The notes under the pieces: model-generated
What the model was told of the DNA's origin: nothing
The model's input: only the letters and a program-made list of their open reading frames with translations
The model's database searches: none
Assembly: GCA_900073065.1 (NCBI GenBank)
Contig: FJOG01000009.1
Coordinates: 760,267-824,266 of the forward strand
Source of the DNA: Phialocephala subalpina
Lineage: Eukaryota > Ascomycota > Leotiomycetes > Helotiales > Mollisiaceae
Reading direction: 5' to 3'
Length of the DNA: 64,000 bases
Made by a program: the position numbers and the translations under genes
Shown here: piece after piece, positions 1-11,540 of the stretch
How the letters are laid out: every line of letters begins with the position of its first letter
Numbering within the stretch: the first letter of the stretch is position 1

Positions 1-1466
1 AAACTGGGGAAGGTGCTTGGGGCTCCACAACAGGAACTGGCAGTTCTTGTTGCTGAGGTTTATCCATTGATATTTTACGGGAGACATCGGGTTTGATGAA
101 ACCGTTTGACGGAGGTGGTGCGTTGTCAACCTCTGGTTCTCTCTCGCGTGGTACTGACCGATCGCTATTGCGCGTAGGCGGCCTCAGATCGTCTCGCCGC
201 ATTCCTGGACTAGATAATGGCGCGGGAACAATATTGTCGTTAGGGTTCTGAGCCCGTTGCCGTGCGTCGCCAACGATAGGCATTGGGGGCCGGCGTCGTT
301 CAGGAGGTATCGTTAACGGAGCAGGTACTGGAGGCACGTCGTTGTCTCTGGCATTGGATAAGCTGCTATCTGGAGTCATTGCCCGCTGCGAGTTTGGTGT
401 GACACTACGGTCTTGAAACCTTCCGGGCGCATTTGGTGTACCATTGAGTCCTCCGCGTGATCGTGGTGGGAGACTCGAGCCATCGTCACTTCTAGTGAAC
501 GATTCTTGACTTTGATTACCAGCGGCTAATCTTCTCAAAGGTTGCTGATTCTGTGCAGTGCCATTACCATTGGAGTCCATACTGCCATTGGGAGATTCCA
601 TGCGTTGATTCCGGAATTGGGGCCTTTGCGTTTGGGAAGTAAATGACGTCCCACTAGGTGGTATCTGCGCTGGAGGACGTTGCATGGCTTCTCGGCTGGG
701 CTGCTTTCTCAATATCGGTGGCTCTCGAGAAGGCTCTCGCCTCGGCGGTCTCTCCCGAGCTCCGTATGATGGACCTGGACCTTGAGGCGGTCCTGGTTGT
801 TGGACTGGAGGAGGGGGACGTTGGGCAGGGGACCCGCCGGCAAGTTGATCTCTTTCTCTGGCGTCAAACCCAATAAGTTCAGGGGCTTTCCCTCCTGTGT
901 ATTTCGTGTAGATTTTGACAAGACTTGCAATGAAGAACTGTTTCTCCTTTTGTGTATTCGCCTGCCAATAGTATGGCTTGCCAATTGTGACTGTGAACCC
1001 AACGCTTCCAGCCCATGACTTCTGCTGCTCTTCTTCAATACTTGCAGCAGGAGCACCACTATATGACTGGACCGCGGACAGATCATCGAGCATCCATGTC
1101 TTCCCGATCGAAAATGATCCATTTGGATTCTCTCTCGCCTTGTGCATTCGAACGCGCCCCGACTTTCGCACAGCGACAATTATCAGACGAGGCTTCTTCG
1201 TTTCCGGATTCGCATTTGGGGGGGGAGGAGAAGACGGATACGCAGCATCTTCGATTATTCGGATGTGTGTGATGTATGATTCCAATACTACAAAGGTCAA
1301 GTTAGCTGCCCAGTCCTTCTGCATCGCGTTCGTCTGCGAGAGCCATCTTACAGGAACCATCCTCATCCTTCTTCGCGAAACAGCTGTCGATTATCCTCCG
1401 CTTCTCATCCTCGAACTTCTCTGCCCTGCTCATTGTACTGCTTCCATTCGTGCCGCCTGCGTCCAT
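1..1466 (-). CDS. SEC3: Exocyst complex component Sec3, N-terminal part (cut by window edge)
   Basis: Sec3 marks sites of polarised secretion and binds PI(4,5)P2 and Rho GTPases as part of the exocyst tethering complex. Exons read 1466-1352 and 1287-1, with an intron at 1351-1288 (GTAAGA donor, GCTAAC branch, TTTGTAG acceptor). The first exon contains SRAEKFEDEKRRI and, after the splice, LLESYITHIRIIEDAAYPS, then RKSGRVRMHKAREN and GSFSIGKTW. This is the Sec3 PIP2-binding/PH-like domain, ending near IASLVKIYTKYTGG. After it comes a long Pro/Ser/Arg-rich disordered linker that runs off the window, so the helical exocyst part is missing here. I chose the Met at 1466 (MDAGGTNGSS) because fungal Sec3 proteins usually start a few residues before MSRAEKF. 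The Met at 1433 is the alternative. It diverges from the SRP40-like gene. The family call is firm; the start is less so. Confidence 0.9.
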
Positions 1467-1981
1467 TTGGAGCCACGTCAAGTCTCGAGAGCAACAGACG
1501 TTCAATCATCTATGAAGGAATACAGCTTTCGTCTTGTTTCCAAATCACTCCGTTCATGACTATGCACACTCGTTGTGCGTTCGTAGGCGGGGAGGCGTCG
1601 TTGGTATCAGTGAGCTGCAAGTTACGTTGAAGTTCAAGTCCCTGGTGGCACGGGCCATGCATGCATCGAAGATGTGAGAGAAACAGCATGGATTTTTCAA
1701 ACTATCTATGCTGTGTACAATAACCTGTAGATATAAATACATGTACTGGACTAAACATATCACATCAAATTCACATGATAATTAGTGAATTATAACTTCT
1801 CGTTACGAAACTGAGTGCCACGGAAAGCTCGTGGAGAAGTGACATGGCACCAAGTACGCTAATCATAATTAGGCTAGTGCCTTAATAGCTTTTAGATGCG
1901 GCCGCATAGTCCCTCCAAAACTTTTTTTTCCAACCTTGAAGGAAACTCCCTTGATCGGATTTTCGACATAAAATATGCGCA
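1467..1981. other. Intergenic, divergent promoter region SEC3 / SRP40-like
   Basis: About 515 bp between two divergently transcribed genes. It is AT-richer near 1690-1800 (ATAAATACATG-type stretches). I see no coding frame with sensible composition and no repeat, so it presumably holds both promoters and 5' leaders. Confidence 0.5.
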
Positions 1982-3523
1982 ATGTCTGGCAATCCAAACC
2001 TGCAGAAAATTGGAAAGCGGAAGACACCATCAGGTCAAAAGCAACCAGAGTGGCTATTTCCTGAAGGAAAATCTACGACAATGGCACCAACAACCAAACC
2101 ACAAGCCCAGGATAAGTCGAGAAGCAAGAAAGACAAGAAGCTTGCGAAAGATCTTCTCAAACGTCGCGCTGCTGGGGAACCTGCCAAATCGGCACCTCCA
2201 TCTCAACTTCTCGAGCTCATCGGAGCCTTCCTCAACGAATACGAATTCACGAGCACAAGCCAGGTCTTCAAAAATGAGCGCAAGACTCGGGGTGAAACGG
2301 CAGACACAGCCGAGGATATCCCTTCTCTTAGCACAGTCTTCAATGACTGGCTGAGCTTGAAGGACCAAGGCAAGGTCTCAGGTCAGAACAGCGGCACGGA
2401 GGCAGAAAGCACGAAGGCCAAGAAGCAGAAGGTGTCAAAGGGAAAAGTGGAGAAGGCCAAGGCGAAGGAATCGAGCAGCAGCGACAGCGACAGCAGCTCT
2501 AATGAGGATAGCGATGTAGAGATGGCCGATGCGCCCCCAGCCAAGAAGGTCTCTGCGAAGCGATCAGCTTCTCCATCGTCATCGTCTACATCTTCAAGCA
2601 GCTCCGACAGCGATGCAGACGATGAGAAGGAAGTGCCAGCCGCCAAAACAGCATCACCAAAACCCAAGGTCAACAATTTGAAGCGCAAGGTGGAATCTAG
2701 CAGCGAGTCTTCCTCGTCCGATTCAGATTCAAGCTCAGAGAACGAAGCACCAAAGGCTAAGAAGGTCAAGACAACCGCAAGATCGTCCGAGAGCGATTCT
2801 TCTTCGGATTCCGATTCTAGTTCTGACGAAGAAAAGTCAATAGCAGAGACTGCGAAGGAGGTTTCTGAATCTTCTGATAGCGAGTCTTCCTCTTCATCTT
2901 CGGATTCGAGCTCAAATGATGATGAACCAAAGGCCAAGAAAGTTGGTGCAGCTGCCAGCTCCTCCGATAACGACTCGTCTTCCTCCGACTCCAATAGCGA
3001 TTCCCACTCAGACTCTTCAACCCAATCTCTCGCCAAGAAGACCCCACTACCTGCCTCTGATTCCGAGTCATCCGATTCCGACAGCGACTCTGAAGAGACA
3101 GATGCAAAGAAGCCCGTCCTGAACTCCGACACCAGTGCGACTCTATCTGACGGTCCCAAGAAGGATGCCGACTCTTCAGATTTATCATCTTCTAGCGATT
3201 CCGATTCCGAGGAGGAGGCGAAACCAAAGAAAGCTGTTAAAGCCGCCAAGCAGTTCTCACCACCATTACCTCCTGACCCAGTCGTCAAGTCCAAGAAGAA
3301 GGTCAACGAGCCATTCTCAAGAATCCCAAAGGACGTCAAGGTTGATCCACGTCTCGCCAGCAACGCATTCGTCCCCTACGACTACGCCCAGAAGGCACAC
3401 GAGGATCTCATCATCACCAAGGGCAAGGGTTTCACAAAGGAGAAGAACAAAAAGAAGCGCGGTAGCTACAAGGGTGGATACATCGATGTCGAAGGCAAGA
3501 AGGGTATCAAATTCGACGATTGA
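1982..3523 (+). CDS. SRP40: SRP40/Nopp140-like nucleolar phosphoprotein
   Basis: Nopp140/Srp40 proteins are nucleolar chaperones of snoRNPs and are heavily phosphorylated by CK2. This single-exon ORF of 513 residues has a Lys-rich start, a LisH-like helix pair (about residues 74-100, LLELIGAFLNEYEF followed by SQVFKNER) and a long run of alternating acidic-serine blocks (SSSDSDSSS type) and basic KPKAKK blocks (about 155-430). It ends in the conserved SRP40 C-terminal domain (about 440-513) with NEPFSRIPKDVKVDPRLASN, then YKGGYIDVEG and KGIKFDD. A second in-frame ATG at 2081 (MAPTTKPQAQ) has the better context (ACAATGG), and the 33 residues before it look unlike the family, so the true start may be 2081. 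The long antisense ORF over the Ser blocks is only a shadow of the repeat. Confidence 0.93.
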   Translation: MSGNPNLQKIGKRKTPSGQKQPEWLFPEGKSTTMAPTTKPQAQDKSRSKKDKKLAKDLLKRRAAGEPAKSAPPSQLLELIGAFLNEYEFTSTSQVFKNERKTRGETADTAEDIPSLSTVFNDWLSLKDQGKVSGQNSGTEAESTKAKKQKVSKGKVEKAKAKESSSSDSDSSSNEDSDVEMADAPPAKKVSAKRSASPSSSSTSSSSSDSDADDEKEVPAAKTASPKPKVNNLKRKVESSSESSSSDSDSSSENEAPKAKKVKTTARSSESDSSSDSDSSSDEEKSIAETAKEVSESSDSESSSSSSDSSSNDDEPKAKKVGAAASSSDNDSSSSDSNSDSHSDSSTQSLAKKTPLPASDSESSDSDSDSEETDAKKPVLNSDTSATLSDGPKKDADSSDLSSSSDSDSEEEAKPKKAVKAAKQFSPPLPPDPVVKSKKKVNEPFSRIPKDVKVDPRLASNAFVPYDYAQKAHEDLIITKGKGFTKEKNKKKRGSYKGGYIDVEGKKGIKFDD

Positions 3524-6458
3524 GGTGCATAAATCGGTAGTCGAGGAGCACAAAGGTTTAGCCGGCTGGCTGTGATAGAGATAACTACAGCAAAGGCGCT
3601 TTCGGAGGCATGATTGATGATACACCATACAGCAGTCGCGTTGTTTTTTCATAGATACATGGATTAGAGAAAATATTATAGTATTGCGATTGTTTTTCTG
3701 CCTAGCTTTAAGTATGTCGCGTTTGAAGAACACTGAGTTGGTAGACCGTATCTTTTCTGCTTCACGATTTCTGGCGACTTTTGCCACCGCTCTTGCGAAA
3801 GAGAGAAAAAGTAAAAAGGCCTTGTGTATATTTCTTGATTTTCAAATTCCAATGGTTGGAAGTATATCCAGTTTACTTGACATTCTTATTGCAAATGTCC
3901 CCCAAATTGTTGGTCTAAGGGACACACATTGGAGTACTGATCGTGGAGTAAGGGGCTTTAGCGAGGATGTGATATAGGATACTTTGCAACTAACCACCAG
4001 AAATCAAAGCTCAACAGAGACTTTCCCTATGGAAAGTTTCTGTTGGAGTATTGAGGCCAGTAGCTATGCCGAGCATTTCGCTTTGTTTGGAATGCCTGCT
4101 TTACCTTCGCGAAAACTCGCTTGCCTACGTGTTGACTACGGACTGGATCATCGAGGAAGCCGAATCAGCCAACATCGTCAAGTACAACCAGAACAGAAAG
4201 GGCGCCTCCATGTATTTTGTTACACGAGCTTCATGTATCGCGAAGAGCTGTCTGCAATGATCGAACTGATTCGTCAAGCACTTATTGAAAAGCCGCCAAC
4301 GCTTACGATATCTCTGCCGAAGACACTGATGCTTCGAAGCCTCTAAGCACGGATACTACCCATCTTCTTGACTCTCTCGTAGCTAGCAATCTTGCAGTGG
4401 GTATGAGATCGAGTCAGGAAGTTGATCTGGTTTGGTGACTGTCGAAATCTCTGCGAAGGGATGGAGTCGGAGGGGGAAAAAGATCAACGGATCGTGCTGT
4501 ACGTCGATGGAATGGCAGGAATTGTTAGGGCAACTAACTACTTCAATAGTGAATTTGTGTTAGACTTACAGTAAGACAGAACTGATACTAGATAACTTAC
4601 AGCTTCACTTCAGACAGTTTCCTCGACCTGAGATCCCATCCTTGACAGATTTCGCACCATCAATTATCGAAAATTCCTTGACATCGAGGCAGATACCATT
4701 GCTATCCAAGCTCGAAGACACCTGTGAAAGACTCTTTGCCTTGCCAGCAAGTCAAACAAGGCTTTTGTGTGTTTGGTGAGAAGCTGTATGTTGGTCTGCT
4801 CTCACTTACATCGCTTTCCCTAGCTTGCGAGCATAGCCTGAAAAGGTACTAGCAGTATTGGCAATCCACTTTTCCAGGCCGATTTTATAACGAAACAATT
4901 TCCCAAATTGTCGTTCTCCTCGGTGAGTTTGTCCGGACTGAGTTCAAGCGAGTTGTCATTCTAGGCGAAACCAGCGGTGTATGGGACAAGACGTCAGTTG
5001 ATTGACTTCAATGGTAATCCAAGACTGATAGAAGGCTCTCTGACTTAGAGTAAGCAAATGCGAAGAGTTCAAGTGGTCTGGGGTCTCCTACGTGCGTCGT
5101 ATTGTGAAGTCTTAGAGAACTTCTAGGTTCTCGGTAAGCACTTCACGAGTGAGGCACAGGTATACCCGAGTAAGCCTTGAGCAAGGCTTGGCCTTCCAAA
5201 GCGTAAGAATATGGAAGTGAGTATCCTGTGGAGATGATCGAAGGTGAAGCCATCGTATCCAGCAAAGTAAATGGAAGTGATCATACGGCCAAGCATTACA
5301 CCTGGTTTCCACCGGTCTGCGAATATGGTATTGCGTGAATCAGTAGGTCGGTGTGAGTGATCGTTAGTGGTCTCTCGTGTAGGAATGGTGATTTAGGGTA
5401 TCTGAATGGCAAGGAAAGGAGAAAGCAAAGACATCATCCAGAGCAACTTGTTGATCAGCCAGCAACGGGGCGTTGATCCACCTTCATAATCGGCTTCATT
5501 TTGATACTTGATATCTGCAAAATGAGGGTCTATCTTTGGTCCGAAATTGCACGAATATAATTGAGACAATATTTGGTCTCACCTTTGGGACTGATATCAA
5601 TGAGAGGGGACCTCAAGCAATGAGGAAGTGGGCGAGCGAGACCAAATTCGAAAATCGAGCAGCGTGAGATTTCAAATGCTGTGCAGTCGCCATCAAAATA
5701 AACGGAAATTGCAGTCTCGGTGGCTTTTCCGAAAGGCGCGCAAATGTATTGAAAGATGCGGACGGCCGAAAGCGTGCGACAGCACAGCCTCAATGCAAGC
5801 AAATGATTGTAGTCACACAGTCAAATTGCGGTTTTCCGCCGAACAAATAGATGGCGAACGGCGCCTAGCAGGTGTCTCAGCCCCTCGTATCGCCATCAAA
5901 AGAAGTAGCGACCTGGCTGCGCGGAGATTGTTGCGACACTGCGCCTCCTTTGGAACCCCGCCGCTAAGAACTCCAAGGACTGCCTCGCCCTCAACTTGAC
6001 AATCCGATCACACCGAATCCACAGCACAACACAGCTTGCCATCTCCCGACCCTAGAGATACTTTCTCTCGTGAGGTCAGAGTGAATTGTTCTCGCTCACC
6101 TCCGTCACATTGTTGTTGTTGCTGTTGCGCATGCCAGGCCAGCTTGACCTCCAGCTCACACGACACTTGCGCTTGCTTCCAATTCCAAGCGGTTTGTTAT
6201 CAGTCATCGTGACCGAGTTCCAGCACTCCAATCATCCCAACAAGCTTGCGCCACCCAATCACATCTGCTTCCAGCCTTCCACCTTGTTTGTGGCTTAGCA
6301 TCAAGACTTACAGGGAAGCGGGTGAATTGACGCACGGGAAACTTCCTTACTGCATGCAGCCCTACCTCGGAGCTCACCTCAGACTCAGAGATGAACTTCT
6401 ATGAGTGCACTATCATATCCACAACCTAGCACCACTTGAAAGGGGCATTGCCATTGCG
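3524..6458. other. Gene-poor stretch with possible decayed coding fragments
   Basis: No intact gene can be supported. Short open stretches look gene-like but are interrupted. On plus, 3984-4346 has a 120-residue ORF and an overlapping frame from 4051 containing LAYVLTTDWIIEEAESANI. Around 4620-4770 a frame reads LSKLEDTCERLFALPASQT and then breaks. On minus, about 5330-5110, a frame gives ADRWKPGVMLGRMITSIYF. None matches a family I can name. I infer relics of one or more multi-exon genes. The 3' end of the SRP40-like gene and the 5' leader of the deaminase gene also lie here. Confidence 0.3.
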
Positions 6459-8415
6459 ATGGGCTGCTTCTGCTGGAACGATATAGATAAGACCGACGAT
6501 CCAGTGGAGGAGGTGAAAGCTCAGGTCCAGAAGCCGTTCACCCAACCTCATCGTCGCCTTCAGAAGATGTATCACTATGGACGACCTGAACCAAAGGCCG
6601 AGTCGGACTGGAGAGCAATCATCAGTGGCGACATCACTTCGGTTGAAGATTACACTAAAGCGGTAGAACAACTTCAGGCAGCCGAAAAGGAAAGGGCATT
6701 CGATGCCAAAGTCACGGCTGCCTCATCCGATATCGAAAAGCGCGCCGCGAATCTTGTGCGCAAAATCCAGGCCTATGATTGGGATCACACTTATGGAAAA
6801 CCACACGATTCCGACGGAAATCCTACCGAGAAGAGAACTCAAGGCGAGCACTTCTTAGGAAATGTCGATCTTATCAACAAGACCGAGCTCATGAAGGTCG
6901 CAAAGCGGATGCCGAAGGGAGCGCATCTACATATTCATTGGAACTCATGTCTTCCGGCCAGATTCTTGATTCGACAAGCTCGCGATATCAAGGCGATGTA
7001 CATCAGAAGCACTCTTCCTTTGACGACTCTGGAGCACTTTGCGACATCTCGAATCTCGTTCATGGTGATGACTCCGTATGAAGCCACCCATACCAAAGGT
7101 TCAGATGACGACGAGAAGGAGACTCCATTAGGGAACGTCTTTGATGCGCACTATATTCCTAACACATGGATGCCTTACAAGCAGTTCCAAGAGGAGTTCG
7201 TTTTCCCAGGAGACTTCGGCGAGACTTTGACTAGGACAGAAAGAGCTGAGAGATGGCTTGAGCATAAAATGCTCATCTCGGAAGAAGAGGCTCATAGCTG
7301 CAGGCAGACAGGTCACGGGTAAGTACCTATATTCTGAACTTATGCTGTTGATGCTGACCGGACAGAATTTGGGAGAAGTTCAACTACAGAACTCAAATGA
7401 TGAAGGGCTTGTTCGCCTATGAATCTGCTTTCAGGAATTACACTCGAGCCTGTATCAAGGATTTCGTCAAAGACAACATCCAATATGCCGAGATCAGACC
7501 AAACTTCATGAGCACAAACTCTCTGAAGACCGATGACGGCACTGGCTCCATCGGAAATGAGGGCATCATGAAGATCATTAACGATGAGCTGCAAAGCACA
7601 ATGGAGGAGCTTCGCAGGAACGGTCAGTATTTTGGAGGCATGAAAGTCATCTACTGCACTCCTCGATCCTTCAAGAAGGAGCAGGTCTCAGCAGCACTAG
7701 ACGAGTGCATAGACTTGAAGCATAAGTATAAAAATCTTCTCTGTGGTAAGTTTGAACTTCGGATCTCTGCGAAGAATATCAACTGACAAATATAGGGTTC
7801 GATCTCGTCGGTCACGAGGAGATGGGTAACGAACTCCGCCACTTCATTCCCGAGTTTCTCGACTTCCAAAAAAAATGCAGAGAGCAGAAGCTGGACATTC
7901 CATTCTTGTTCCACTGCGGCGAGACTCTTGAGGTCGGAGACAAGGTCGATGGCAACTTATTCGATGCTGTACTCCTGAAGGCAAAGCGCATTGGCCACGG
8001 ATACGCTATTGCACGACATCCGATGATCATGGATATTTTCAAGGAGAAGAACATTGCCATCGAGTCTTGTCCAATCTCGAATGAGATCCTCGGCCTGACT
8101 CCGGTCATAGCAGGACACAACCTGCCAATTCTTTTGGCAAACAATGTTCCATGCACCATCAACAGCGACAATGCTACATTCTACAGATCATCACTATCAC
8201 ATGACTTCTACCAAGTCATGATCGGCTCAGAGTCCATGAATCTCCACGGCTGGAAGCAGCTTGCAAAATGGAGTCTCGAGCACAGCTGCATGACTCCTGA
8301 TGAAATGGCATCAGTCACAGCTGAATGGCAGACCAGATGGGATGCCTTCTGCCAATGGATCGTTGACGAGTACTCCTTCCTGGACTACTGGGAACCAAGA
8401 CCCGGCAGACATTGA
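6459..8415 (+). CDS. ADGF/CECR1-type adenosine deaminase, possibly membrane-anchored
   Basis: Predicted to deaminate adenosine (or 2'-deoxyadenosine) to inosine using one zinc ion. Exons 6459-7318, 7366-7745 and 7796-8415 give 619 residues, with every splice keeping frame. Metallo-dependent hydrolase residues are in place: the HxH pair at 158/160 (HLHIHW), HCGE at 453-456 (zinc His and catalytic Glu), RIGHGYA with His481, SCPISNEILGL near 504-514 and the NSDN Asp at 538. Length and the long helical N-terminal extension fit the adenosine deaminase-related growth factor branch rather than the short ADA. There is no signal peptide. Instead the protein starts MGCFCW, a Gly2 with Cys3/Cys5 pattern typical of N-myristoylation plus palmitoylation, so it may sit on the inner face of a membrane. 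A Met 18 codons upstream is in frame (6405), but I consider it 5' leader. The family is firm; the location is inferred. Confidence 0.9.
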
Positions 8416-9583
8416 ATATACAAGAGTCGCCTGTAGCCCAGCAAACTGCGCTACGAGGATGATGAATCTAAATCACTATGAAATCCATATCTTATGGATA
8501 TGAGACAACCAAACACACAACAATGAGAACAAGTCACCAGAGGAGTAAGTAGTCCAAACCAATCCCGGGGCTGCTCTTACTAACCCTTCTTCAGGATTCA
8601 ATCGAACGAAAGAGTTGAAAAATACAACACAGATGAGAAGGCAGAAATCGGAAAGTAGAAAGCAATAGTCGAAATTGTTGGGTACCAAGACAGAGGCCAA
8701 TGAGCACTACAGGCGTTTGGCGTAGAGGGCGATTGACTTCAGGATACCATAGCGTTGAGATTTGAATATGATTCAGCGAGATTTCTCAGGACATGCAGTC
8801 GAGAAATTGCCATGTCGCACAGCACTGAAATGAATCTAGACAACGGCAATGAAGCGAAATGTTAAAATTCTTGGAAAGTAGCGGCCGATTCAGTGACTTC
8901 AGAAGAAGATCTGAAGACAATATCTCATAGGAATTGGAGACTTGAACAGCTTCATCTCCACTAACGTTTTGAATATCTCTGTTTTATTCTCTTGAAACCC
9001 TCACTCAACAAGCCAAGCATCAAACTACATGATTTAACCAAAAACACATAGACAATCAAATCATTCTGGTCTTCTCTGAAGCAACATTTCGATATCGCGC
9101 GCAACCAAATGCTTCAGCCCCACAATTATGGGTCTGCTGGGGGGTGGTTCGTGACCCTTGTCAGCCCTAAAGCGCTTCCCCCGACATCAAAAGAAACATG
9201 ACCCTGCAAACATCAAACACATCCAATCCTTCGCCATGAAGGCTGCCCAAACGAGAATGCTCTGCATTCTGCATGGGTTTTATTGGAGCTCCTTTTTTTG
9301 CGGCTGACTCTTGGCAGCTGGGGCCAGCAAACATACGTCTCCTTCACGAGCTGCAACAAGGCTCAGAACACCAACGAAGAAAACTTTCTTTGAAGAGATC
9401 GTGGATTGTTGATACTTAAGCATCAAACTCTTCATCACCATCTTCCCCATATCACACTATTCTCTTGGCACAAACAAGCTTTCCAACCCGACGATCACAA
9501 TTGACTTCGGCAAATCCCGAAAGAGCTCTTCAGCTCCACGATTTCCCAAGACCCTCAACAGCACACGAACTTGAGCTCCGGAG
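8416..9583. other. Intergenic, no gene seen
   Basis: About 1.17 kb between two plus-strand genes. I see no coding frame or repeat. Pyrimidine/CA-rich sequence around 9360-9580 looks like the leader of the next gene. Confidence 0.5.
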
Positions 9584-11067
9584 ATGGCTAAAGTCTGGTT
9601 CCCAAACGGCAGGAACAACGAGAATGGCTGGCGTCTTGATATCGTATCTCTGCTGGCCGTCATCGGTGAAAGCTCCATCGAATCACACTCCCAAGCCCTC
9701 ACCTCCTCCTGGACATGCATCCTCCCACGAATTATCCCCGCTCCACAAGTCCTCCTCAAACCATCTCGACCGACTCGAATGCCAGTAACGAATGCCACGG
9801 TTGTTGGAGTACACAATGGCACATCAGTACCTAGCTTGAACTATTTTCCCAATATCATCCATCCTCTTGACGAGCTGAAGCAATTCGAGTTCAAGGTTGT
9901 GAGGATTCAGCATAAGCACAAATTGAATGCGGACGAAGAGGGAGTGCATCGGGCGGAGAAAATCCGGTCCAAGGCGGATTCCTCTACCTCCACGAGTGTT
10001 GATTTGGGGGTTATAGAGAATGGACCATCGGCACCTCCAGAGAAGCCTACTGTCAGGAGAACACTCACTCGAATGGTCACCATGCACGAGAAAGACAAAC
10101 CACGAGTACCTCCTCAAACTTTCTCGCCACTCAATATCCTCTCCGTATTGTCGTTCGTGACAACCATTGGCCTCATCATCTGGGCAGCCTTGATCAAAGA
10201 TGGAACAGCAGTCGTCGCCCTCGGGACTATATCCTTAGTATCATCAGTCGTTGGCTACGCCTCCTGGTGGGAACCCGTCCTCATGAAACGAAACTTCAAA
10301 TCAAAAGTCCCCGCAGGGGACGTCATAATTCGCACACGAGAAGGTGCCTTCCTCCTCGTAATCTGCGACGAAGACGTGGCACGAGAACTCTACACCGGAA
10401 CTGAAGAATGCCAATACTACGTTCAAAGTATCCCATATCGAATGCTGGTTGGGCTGGGTACATTCTTGCTCATGGTTTCGGTCGTGTTGCTTGGAAATTG
10501 TACGTTCCCGATGCAGGCGGCGATTGGAACGGCGTATATTATTCTTAATGGGAGTTTCTGGGGTGCGTCGTTGATTCCGAAGAAGATGTTCTGGGATTTG
10601 TCGAATTATGAGTTCAGGGAGGAGACTCCGGATGATGCGAAGAATGCGGGGTTGCCACAGGCGGATACGCTTGAAGGGAGGGCGAGCTTCACAAGAACGA
10701 TGTGGTATGCCATTCGGGAAACTAAGAAGATTGGATGGGTGAAGAGGAGTGGCGCTGCTCCAAGGTAAGGCTGCTTTCATATTTTTGTCAAGCAGATTTA
10801 GGAGCCTGAGAGCTGTCTCAAGAAGCAGGCTCTCAAATGTTACAGATCTTCGAGAATCTGCAGTGCTAACTCTCTGATAGCACACACGAATGGAACAAGT
10901 GGCTAGAGCTCGCCGAAAAGAGAGCTCAAGCGGGAGACCGAGCATGGAACGCTGTTGAGATGCGGGAATCAATTGTCGGCCAAGCCGAGTCGACACCCAA
11001 ACCTGGTCAGGATTTAGCAGAGCAACACGTCCCTGCTTTGGAGATTCCTGGCCCGGAAAACAGATGA
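9584..11067 (+). CDS. Conserved fungal membrane protein, four predicted helices, function unknown
   Basis: Exons 9584-10764 and 10881-11067 (the split codon AG|C joins in frame) give 455 residues. The N-terminal 180 residues are mostly hydrophilic and contain a basic/acidic linker. Hydrophobic segments follow at about 182-203, 208-228, 286-304 and 310-331. Between the two pairs lies a block that looks strongly constrained (LMKRNFKSKVPAGDVIIRTR, then CDEDVARELYTGTEECQYYV). The tail after the intron starts THEWNKWLELAEKRAQAGDR and is hydrophilic. I recall close relatives of the helix/PAGDVIIRTREGAF region as unannotated membrane proteins throughout Pezizomycotina, so I call it conserved but cannot assign a role. 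It converges with BTB-like copy A. The start ATG has good context and begins MAKVWFPNGRNNENGW. Confidence 0.82.
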
Positions 11068-11540
11068 TCTGGCGTTATGCGACATTGCATTTTGTTGGTG
11101 CTGTATGATACCCTTGATTTTACTGGCTTTAGCGACTTTGCTTGCATTTCGAATTTGCGATTGGCATCAGACGGTGTTTGGAATTCGGAACTCTAAAATT
11201 GCTTACGACGAATAGGGGCTGGGGCTGGGCTGGTTCAATGGGGATGGATGAAAAGCAAAATATCACGTTGGGGCGAATGGTATGTGGCATATAGTGACTT
11301 TTATTGAGCAATGCATACTTCAAGCGCCCTTGAAGCAGCTGGCTTTAATCAAGACCAAGTCAGACTTTGTGTGCTACAGTGTACCCGCATTTGCCCCATA
11401 CCCCTAGACGTACAACGGTCCTTGTTTCCAGACCAGATACCAGCTAGCCAGCTGTTCCCCATAAAGTCATGTACAGCAAACATAAAGCATCCCTCAAGCA
11501 AATCTCACCCTTCCTTCCTATCCTTACTTCTCGCACACCC
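11068..11540. other. Intergenic between convergent genes
   Basis: About 470 bp holding the two 3' untranslated regions of convergent genes. No coding frame or repeat is seen. Confidence 0.5.

Noticed and set aside
978..1559. Plus-strand ORF of 193 codons
   Set aside because: It is antisense to the SEC3 exons, whose minus-strand reading shows a clear family match and a good intron.
2383..3363. Minus-strand ORF of 326 codons, Ser/Glu/Leu-rich
   Set aside because: Mirror image of the acidic-serine repeat of the SRP40-like gene; its composition is fully explained by the repeat.
5110..5330. Minus-strand stretch with a kinase-like ADRWKPGVML phrase
   Set aside because: Resembles a kinase subdomain only loosely. 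No HRD, DFG or glycine loop was found nearby in any frame.
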